NCBI GenBank assembly: GCA_020201155.1
Contig: JAIVHI010000177.1
Location: 1-50,903 of the forward strand
Origin: Loktanella sp.
GTDB taxonomy: Bacteria > Pseudomonadota > Alphaproteobacteria > Rhodobacterales > Rhodobacteraceae
Direction of reading: 5' to 3'
Length of the DNA: 50,903 bases
Shown in pieces: positions 45,301 through 50,903 of this stretch. The number at the start of each line of letters is the position of its first letter. Within the stretch, counting starts at the first letter, position 1. The position numbers and the translations under genes are program-made. Under the pieces are notes generated by a model. The model searched no databases and was not told the DNA's origin. It saw only the letters and a program-made list of their open reading frames with translations.

Positions 45301-46101
45301 ATGTATAAATCGACCCCCACCACCGCCGCACGCCTCGCGGCGGACGCTTTTTCCTCTCCGGCCCGGTTGGATCGGAACGCTGGTTCAGACGGGCGATCTC
45401 TGCGCACAAGGCCTCTGTTGCGCAAATACGAGATCGCCCATCTGACATCGTCGCATGACATTCATCAAACCTCGCGGCTCGCGCCCGCCCTACCCGCCTT
45501 CGAGCAGGCTTTCGCAGCACTGGGGCGCGGCGCGATGGTGCAGACCGTGACCGGCCCCGTCGCAGTCGAAGACCTGCTGCCCGGCGATCAGGTCCTGACG
45601 GCTGACGGTCGCGCCGTCACCTTGATGTGGCACGGCAGCATGACCATCGTGCCCGGCGCCCAGAACGAACGCCCCGAGATGGGCACCATGACGCGCATGA
45701 CCGCCGAAGCGCTTGGGCGCACGCGTCCATCGCTTGACCTTGTGCTGGGGCCGGCGGCACGGCTGGTGCATCGCGGGCGCGGCGTGAACCGCATCACCGG
45801 ATCCGACGCGGCCTTGCTTCCGGTGCGCGATTTCATCGATCAGACCAGCATCATCGAACTGACGCCCGTCGCACCCGTCCACTGCTACCAGCTTGGGTTC
45901 GAGGAGCACGAAATCCTGACGATCAATGGAATCGAGCTCGAGTCGCTGCATCCCGGCGCCATTCACACGCTGAAGCTGAGGCCGGATATGAAAGACCTGT
46001 TCCTGTCGCTGTTTCCGCATAAATCCGCATTCGGGGACTTCGGACCGATGCGGCTGCCGCGGCTGAACCTGCGCGATCTGGATATCTTCGACTACGCCTG
46101 A
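45301..46101 (+). CDS. Hint-domain (Hedgehog/intein-like) protein
   Basis: The 266-residue product has a Hint_2-type domain in its middle: GRGAMVQTVTGPVAVEDLLP and GDQVLT, PSLDLVLGPAARLVHRG, PVHCYQLGFEEHEILTINGI and ESLHPG. The usual N-terminal Cys of self-splicing Hint domains is not seen (LGRGAM precedes), so splicing is not expected. Roseobacters carry several such proteins of unknown role, some linked to type I secretion. No signal peptide or RTX repeats are visible. Confidence 0.85.
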   Translation: MYKSTPTTAARLAADAFSSPARLDRNAGSDGRSLRTRPLLRKYEIAHLTSSHDIHQTSRLAPALPAFEQAFAALGRGAMVQTVTGPVAVEDLLPGDQVLTADGRAVTLMWHGSMTIVPGAQNERPEMGTMTRMTAEALGRTRPSLDLVLGPAARLVHRGRGVNRITGSDAALLPVRDFIDQTSIIELTPVAPVHCYQLGFEEHEILTINGIELESLHPGAIHTLKLRPDMKDLFLSLFPHKSAFGDFGPMRLPRLNLRDLDIFDYA

Positions 46102-46107
46102 AGCAGT

Positions 46108-47166
46108 CTATTCGTTCATCCTGTGCGGGATGTCGAAGGCGATCGTCGTGCCCTGATTTTCCTTTTGGACGGACAGGGTGGCTTCCAGTTCCGACAACAG
46201 GTCGCGCACGATCCGGCTGCCGAGATTTCCGTTCTCGGGCCACTGCGAATCTTCGGGCATCCCGACCCCGTCATCGGTGATGCTGATCCGCATGACGCCC
46301 TGGCTGAGCATCTTCAGGCGCAACTCTACGATGCCCGCGTCGCGCCCCACGAAGGCATGTTGCAGGGCGTTCGTCAGAATCTCGGAGACGACCAGCCCGA
46401 TGCGCGTCGCCGTCTCGAAAGGGACAGAAACCGCGTCGGCGTCGATATTGACACGCACGCCGCTGCGCCCGTCGATATAGGCGATCGCATTGGCGATCCG
46501 GCTGACGTAGGCCCCGACGCCGATGGCGGCATCGTTCGATTTGCCGGCCCGTGTATCGCCCATTTCCTCATAGAGAAGCTGCAAGGCCTCGATCCTGCGG
46601 GACAGGGTGCTGAAATCGTCGGACGCCGCCTTGGACCCGCGCGCCTGAAGCCGGATCATGCCGACGATCAGCGACAGGTGATTTTTGACGCGATGCTGCA
46701 GTTCGCTCAGCACGACTTCGGTTGCTTCGCGGCGCAGACGCTCACCGTCGATCTTGCCGTCGGCGTCGATGGCCAGCTGGACACCCATGAAGAACTCGAC
46801 CTCGCCCGCGTCGTTCTTGAGCGGTGAGATCATGAGGCGATTGATGAACGACGACCCGTCAGCGCGATAATTCATCAGATCGACCGAAATCTCGCGCTCT
46901 TCGATGATGGCGGTTCTCAACCGTGCGAGTTCGTTGGGATCGGTCTCCTCACCCTGCAGGAAACGGCAATTGCGACCGATCGCAGAGTCCCGGCTGTATC
47001 CGGTCACGGCTTCGAAGGCTGCGTTGACGTAGACGACCGGGTTGTCTTCGAGCCGGGGGTTGGTCAACACCACGGACATCGGCGCCCGCGTCAGCGCACG
47101 CATGGCGTAATCCTCTGGATCCAGAATATCGTTTTGCGTGTTCAAACGCCTGCCCTCTCGCACCAA
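46108..47166 (-). CDS. LOV-domain blue-light sensor histidine kinase (HWE/HisKA_2)
   Basis: The 352-residue product has a PAS/LOV domain at about residues 25-130 with GRNCRFLQG, where the Cys forms the flavin adduct in blue-light receptors. A HisKA_2 domain follows with phospho-acceptor ELQHRVKNHL, then a HATPase with EILTNALQHAF (N box) and DDGVGMP. No transmembrane segment is present. A TTG eight codons downstream has a better ribosome site than the ATG at 47166, so the start is not certain. No response regulator is adjacent. Light regulation of stress or lifestyle is likely for the family. Confidence 0.93.
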   Translation of the reverse strand: MVREGRRLNTQNDILDPEDYAMRALTRAPMSVVLTNPRLEDNPVVYVNAAFEAVTGYSRDSAIGRNCRFLQGEETDPNELARLRTAIIEEREISVDLMNYRADGSSFINRLMISPLKNDAGEVEFFMGVQLAIDADGKIDGERLRREATEVVLSELQHRVKNHLSLIVGMIRLQARGSKAASDDFSTLSRRIEALQLLYEEMGDTRAGKSNDAAIGVGAYVSRIANAIAYIDGRSGVRVNIDADAVSVPFETATRIGLVVSEILTNALQHAFVGRDAGIVELRLKMLSQGVMRISITDDGVGMPEDSQWPENGNLGSRIVRDLLSELEATLSVQKENQGTTIAFDIPHRMNE

Positions 47167-47247
47167 TGGCTATGTCATCCGACATATAGAGGGGTCCGAA
47201 ACGGCAACAAGGGGTTTTGCCGTTTCAAGAGCTTGTGATTTAACTGG

Positions 47248-47748
47248 TTAAGCGTCTTGGGCCAATCGTGCCTCGAGAACGTCGAACGGCACGCCGGGTT
47301 CGTCCTTGGCGCCGCGAATCACCAGTGATGTCTTCACGCTGGCCACGTTCTCTGCGCTTGTCAGTTCCTCGGTCAGAAAGCGCTGAAAACTGCGCAGATC
47401 GGGGGCGACGCACTTGAGGACAAAGTCGACCTCGCCATTCAGCATGTGGCATTCGCGGACCAGCGGCCAGGACTGGCACCGCGCCTCGAAAGCGGACAGA
47501 TCGGCCTCGGCCTGGCTGACCAGACCGACCATGGCGAAGACCTGCACCTCGAAGCCCAGCTCGCGCGGGTCGACGTCTGCGTGATAGCCACGGATGAAGC
47601 CCTGCTCCTCGAGCGTGCGGACGCGCCGCAGGCAGGGTGGCGCCGAGATCCCGACGCGCTTGGCCAGCTCGACGTTCGTCATCCGGCCGTCGGCCTGCAA
47701 TTCGGACAGGATCATCCGATCAATTTCATCCAACTTGCTGCCCGGCAT
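47248..47748 (-). CDS. Lrp/AsnC-family transcriptional regulator
   Basis: The 166-residue product has the N-terminal helix-turn-helix LDEIDRMILSELQADGRMT and RVGISAPPCLRRVRTLEEQG, then the RAM/AsnC ligand-binding domain. It senses amino acids or similar ligands. It is divergent from trxB, a pairing common in Rhodobacterales, and could regulate trxB and itself from the 172-bp shared promoter region. Confidence 0.93.
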   Translation of the reverse strand: MPGSKLDEIDRMILSELQADGRMTNVELAKRVGISAPPCLRRVRTLEEQGFIRGYHADVDPRELGFEVQVFAMVGLVSQAEADLSAFEARCQSWPLVRECHMLNGEVDFVLKCVAPDLRSFQRFLTEELTSAENVASVKTSLVIRGAKDEPGVPFDVLEARLAQDA

Positions 47749-47920
47749 GAGAATCCCTAATTATTCGGCCACGATTTCCGATTCATACCGACACAACGAA
47801 GCAAGCGCAATAAAGTTTCAAGTTTGCGCAACATTCTGTTGGACCTTCGGGCAGGGCGACCCTTCCCCTTTGGCACACGCCATCCTATATCGGGCCTGAA
47901 TTCTGCGACAGGAGCCCACC

Positions 47921-48919
47921 ATGTCCACGACACACACCAAAGTTCTGATCGTCGGGTCCGGCCCTGCCGGGTATACCGCCGGTGTCTATGCCAGCCGCGC
48001 GATGCTTGAGCCGATGCTTGTGCAGGGCATCGAGCCGGGTGGCCAGCTGACCACCACGACCGAGGTCGAGAATTGGCCCGGCGACACCGAGGTGCAGGGT
48101 CCCGACCTGATGGTCCGGATGGAGGCCCACGCCCGCGCGATGGGCTGCAACATCGTCCACGACATCGTCACCGATCTGGACCTGTCCCAGCGGCCGTTTA
48201 CCGCGACGCTGGACAGCGGTCAGGCGGTCACAGCCGATGCGATCATTCTGGCCACCGGTGCGCGCGCCAAGTGGCTGGGCCTGCCGACAGAGGACAAGTT
48301 CAAGGGCTTCGGCGTCAGCGCCTGCGCCACATGCGACGGGTTCTTCTATCGCGGACAGGAGATCGTGGTCGTGGGCGGCGGCAACACCGCCGTGGAAGAG
48401 GCGCTGTTCCTGACGAACTTCGCCAGCAAGGTCACGCTGATCCACCGCCGCGATGAATTGCGGGCGGAAAAGATCCTGCAGAACCGGCTGATGAAGAACC
48501 CCAAGATCGAGACATTGTGGTTCCACCAGATCGAAGAGGTCTACGGCTCTGAAAACCCGCTTGGCGTCGAAGGCGTGAAGGTAAAGAACGTCCAGACCGG
48601 CGAGATCACGGACCTGCCCTGCAAGGGCGTGTTCATCGCCATCGGCCACGCGCCGGCAACCGAACTGGTCAAGGATCAGCTGGAAACGCACAACGGCGGC
48701 TATGTGAAGGTCGAACCGGGCACCACGCATACGGCGATCCCCGGCGTCTTTGCGGCAGGCGATCTGACCGACCATGTCTACCGGCAGGCCGTGACCAGCG
48801 CGGGCATGGGCTGCATGGCGGCCTTGGATGCCGAACGCTATCTGGCCGAACTGGGCGAAACGGATGTCAGCACAGAACTGCCCCTGGGCTATGGCGCACC
48901 GCAGGACGCGGCCGAATAA
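47921..48919 (+). CDS. trxB: thioredoxin reductase
   Basis: The 332-residue flavoprotein has the [12 protein letters not shown] motif, the redox-active CATC at about residue 143, the [15 protein letters not shown] motif and [10 protein letters not shown] near the end. It reduces thioredoxin with NADPH. An AGGAG site lies upstream of the ATG. A strong terminator follows. Complete, no lesion. Confidence 0.96.
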   Translation: MSTTHTKVLIVGSGPAGYTAGVYASRAMLEPMLVQGIEPGGQLTTTTEVENWPGDTEVQGPDLMVRMEAHARAMGCNIVHDIVTDLDLSQRPFTATLDSGQAVTADAIILATGARAKWLGLPTEDKFKGFGVSACATCDGFFYRGQEIVVVGGGNTAVEEALFLTNFASKVTLIHRRDELRAEKILQNRLMKNPKIETLWFHQIEEVYGSENPLGVEGVKVKNVQTGEITDLPCKGVFIAIGHAPATELVKDQLETHNGGYVKVEPGTTHTAIPGVFAAGDLTDHVYRQAVTSAGMGCMAALDAERYLAELGETDVSTELPLGYGAPQDAAE

Positions 48920-48953
48920 TAGGCACGCGCAGCCACGACGGCGTTGTATTGAC

Positions 48954-48992
48954 CAAGCCCCGCAGCACAGCGTGTTGCGGGGCTTGTCTTTT
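48954..48992 (+). terminator. rho-independent terminator after trxB
   Basis: CAAGCCCCGCA (48954-48964) and TGCGGGGCTTG (48976-48986) form a perfect stem, followed by TCTTTT. It lies 34 nt after the trxB stop. Confidence 0.88.
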
Positions 48993-49054
48993 CAAACCGG
49001 CCGGCCCTGATTAATTTGCAACAGATCAGGTTCGACCCAAAGTTTGTTCTTTGC

Positions 49055-49091
49055 TGAACACAGTTCATATGCGATGCGTTCACGCGTGAAC
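49055..49091. promoter_or_regulatory. two TGAAC/GTTCA palindromes before the MarR-like gene
   Basis: TGAAC-ACA-GTTCA (49055-49067) and GTTCACGCGTGAAC (49078-49091, a perfect 14-bp palindrome) share half-sites and lie 19-79 bp before the GTG/ATG starts. TTGTTC (49044-49049) with a CATATG-like -10 would place the first palindrome inside a promoter. Candidate autoregulatory operators. Confidence 0.5.
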
Positions 49092-49133
49092 AGATAATGA
49101 GTCGTTGCCGTGCCCGTCCCGAAACCCATCCGC

Positions 49134-49475
49134 ATGACCGACGAAGAGGAGGCGCTGTTTCGCCTCCTGCGTCAACTGGATCTTGCGCCCGCCTCGTCGC
49201 AGCGCGACATCGCGGCGGCGCTGGGTGTATCGCTGGGGCGGCTGAACGCGCAACTGAAGGACGCCGTCGCCGCGGGTCTGATCAAGATCGGCGACCGCGA
49301 CAGCCCCGACCGCCGGAAACGCGTGGCCTACGGGCTGACCGCCCGCGGCGCGGCTGAAAAATCCCGGCTGACCGACCGCTTTCTTGCCCGCAAATTCGCT
49401 GAATACGATGCCCTTCACGCGGAACTGACCGGTTCCGCCAGTGCCTATGTCCCCTCTAGCAACAGGACCCACCCG
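49134..49475 (+). CDS. EPS-associated MarR-family regulator domain, no stop before sulfurylase
   Basis: From the ATG at 49134 (GTG at 49110 is an alternative) the frame encodes a winged helix-turn-helix: [20 protein letters not shown], then [20 protein letters not shown] and [17 protein letters not shown]. This matches the EPS-associated MarR group. After ELTG the frame reads [14 protein letters not shown] and enters the ATP sulfurylase start methionine at 49476 without a stop. Relatives end near here. It is therefore either a true fusion or a regulator that lost its stop. Palindromes upstream suit a MarR operator. Confidence 0.8.
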
Positions 49476-50903
49476 ATGCAAAACAACCTCGCTCCGATTC
49501 CGGAACTCTACGTGTCTTACGACAGCGCGCAGAAGATGAAGATGGAAGCGGCTGATCTGACCAGCCTCGACCTGACCCCGCGGCAGATCTGCGATCTGGA
49601 ACTGCTGATGAACGGGGGCTTCAACCCGCTCAAGGGCTTCCTGACCGAGGCGGACTATGACGGCGTGGTCGAGAACATGCGTCTGGCCGACGGCGCGCTC
49701 TGGCCGATGCCGGTGACGCTGGACGTGTCCGAGGCCTTTGCAGACAGTATCGAGCTGGGGCAGGACATCGCCCTGCGCGATCAGGAAGGTGTGATTCTTG
49801 GCACCATGACGGTCACCGACAGGTGGGTCCCGAACAAGGCACGCGAGGCCGAAAAGGTCTATGGCGCGGACGATTCCGCGCATCCTGCGGTCAACTACCT
49901 GCACAACCAGGCCGGCGCAGTCTATCTGGGCGGTCCGGTCACCGGCATCCAGCAGCCGGTGCACTACGATTTCCGCGCCCGTCGCGATACGCCGAACGAG
50001 CTGCGCGCCTATTTCCGCAAGATGGGCTGGCGCCGCGTCGTCGCCTTTCAGACCCGCAACCCGCTGCATCGCGCGCATCAGGAACTGACCTTCCGCGCCG
50101 CGAAAGAGGCGCAGGCCAACCTGCTGATCCACCCCGTCGTGGGCCTGACCAAGCCGGGCGACATCGACCATTTCACCCGCGTGCGCTGCTACGAGGCCGT
50201 GCTGGACCAGTACCCGTCGTCCACCACGACCATGAGCCTTCTGCCGCTGGCCATGCGCATGGGCGGCCCGCGCGAGGCGGTCTGGCACGGGCTGATCCGC
50301 AAGAACCACGGCTGCACCCATTTCATCGTGGGCCGCGACCACGCAGGCCCCGGCAAGAACAGCGCCGGTGAAGACTTCTACGGCCCCTATGACGCGCAGG
50401 ACCTGTTCCGCGAGCATCAGGAAGAGATGGGAATCGAGATGGTCGATTTCAAACACATGGTCTACGTGCAGGACCGCGCGCAATACGAGCCCGCCGACGA
50501 GATCGAGGACAAGGACGACGTGACGATCCTGAACATCTCGGGCACCGAATTGCGCCGCCGACTGCAGGAAGGCATCGAGATCCCCGAGTGGTTCTCTTTC
50601 CCCGCCGTCGTCGAGGAGTTGCGCAAGACCCGTCCGCCTCGGGCGCAGCAGGGCTTTACCGTCTTTTTCACCGGTTTTTCGGGGTCGGGCAAATCGACCA
50701 TCGCCAACGCGCTGATGGTCAAGCTGATGGAAATGGGCGGCCGCCCGGTGACGCTGCTGGATGGTGACATCGTGCGCAAGAACCTCAGCTCGGAGCTGGG
50801 CTTTTCGAAAGAGCACCGCGACCTGAACATCCGCCGCATCGGCTATGTCGCAAGCGAGATCACCAAGAATGGCGGCATCGCCATCTGTGCGCCGATCGCC
50901 CCC
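49476..50903 (+). CDS. bifunctional sulfate adenylyltransferase/adenylylsulfate kinase (3' cut)
   Basis: Beginning [19 protein letters not shown], the sulfurylase domain has [10 protein letters not shown] and GRDHAGPG, the nucleotide-binding motifs of homo-oligomeric ATP sulfurylase. The C-terminal APS kinase domain starts after the RAQQG linker with Walker [10 protein letters not shown] and [11 protein letters not shown]. It runs off the window in [11 protein letters not shown], so about 100-150 residues are missing. The enzyme makes APS and PAPS for sulfate assimilation or sulfation. AGGACC before the ATG could be an internal ribosome site. The frame is continuous with the MarR domain upstream. 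Confidence 0.95.
   Translation, partial: MQNNLAPIPELYVSYDSAQKMKMEAADLTSLDLTPRQICDLELLMNGGFNPLKGFLTEADYDGVVENMRLADGALWPMPVTLDVSEAFADSIELGQDIALRDQEGVILGTMTVTDRWVPNKAREAEKVYGADDSAHPAVNYLHNQAGAVYLGGPVTGIQQPVHYDFRARRDTPNELRAYFRKMGWRRVVAFQTRNPLHRAHQELTFRAAKEAQANLLIHPVVGLTKPGDIDHFTRVRCYEAVLDQYPSSTTTMSLLPLAMRMGGPREAVWHGLIRKNHGCTHFIVGRDHAGPGKNSAGEDFYGPYDAQDLFREHQEEMGIEMVDFKHMVYVQDRAQYEPADEIEDKDDVTILNISGTELRRRLQEGIEIPEWFSFPAVVEELRKTRPPRAQQGFTVFFTGFSGSGKSTIANALMVKLMEMGGRPVTLLDGDIVRKNLSSELGFSKEHRDLNIRRIGYVASEITKNGGIAICAPIAP

Noticed and set aside
49080-50816. 578-codon minus-strand frame opposite the MarR/sulfurylase genes
   Set aside because: Shadow ORF; plus-strand motifs are unambiguous.
1-50903. tRNA, rRNA, CRISPR, prophage or IS elements
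   Set aside because: None seen by eye in intergenic regions; no transposase or integrase motifs in any frame with support.

Overview
The window is a GC-rich chromosomal segment from an alphaproteobacterium, most likely a marine Rhodobacterales (Roseobacter-group) species. Pointers are GcrA, UbiK, the methylmalonyl-CoA epimerase/DUF1467 pair, the divergent lrp/trxB pair, a bifunctional ATP sulfurylase/APS kinase, a Hint-domain protein and a LOV histidine kinase. No tRNA, rRNA, prophage, IS element or CRISPR array was seen. Most content is core housekeeping genes in short operons.

Layout. 1-6 kb: a frameshifted lipoprotein at the edge, lepA, a hemerythrin-like protein, a small lipoprotein, a low-molecular-weight phosphatase, an M50 protease, meaB and rpmB. 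6-13 kb: hrpB, argD-argF, a broken ABC permease, gcrA and a membrane-anchored EEP-family phosphatase. 13-23.6 kb: an SDR, an EamA exporter, rimO, msrB, a YigZ-like protein, dgkA, hemolysin III, an M48 lipoprotein protease, an HDAC-like/nitroreductase/EI24 cluster, the epimerase/DUF1467 pair and a stand-alone receiver protein. 23.8-34.3 kb: a DUF1501/DUF1800 pair, DUF1993, aspS, a HAD-like protein, carB and a KAS III enzyme. 34.3-44.9 kb: an aldo/keto reductase, arsH, tdk, a proC-csaA-dehydrogenase operon, ybjN, an M42 peptidase, an MFS carrier, ubiK and lgt-midA-pgeF. 45.3-50.9 kb: the Hint protein, the LOV kinase, lrp/trxB, and a MarR-like domain read in frame into ATP sulfurylase/APS kinase.

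The most striking pattern is that several conserved genes lack internal or terminal segments, as if pieces of DNA had been removed. aspS lacks about 100 residues, including class II motif 2, in frame. hrpB lacks about 50 residues near its C-terminus. An ABC-2 permease lacks its middle and is frameshifted. gcrA and the convergent EEP gene both end in non-family tails that overlap by 101 bp. pgeF runs out of frame into a following small gene. A MarR-like gene has no stop before the sulfurylase. The lipoprotein at the left edge is one T out of frame in a T8 run. These are either real lineage-specific lesions or assembly errors, and read-level checking would decide. The missing segments are judged against family sequences from memory.

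Two dispersed repeat families are present. One (about 45-55 bp, ending in AAGATGATGARGG) lies directly before hrpB, the HDAC-like gene and the YigZ-like gene and appears to supply their Shine-Dalgarno sequence; a degenerate fourth copy lies between argD and argF. The other is a REP-like palindrome (CGTTCCGCCTTT and its complement) immediately downstream of two genes; one copy is part of a 118-bp nested element with matching inverted ends.
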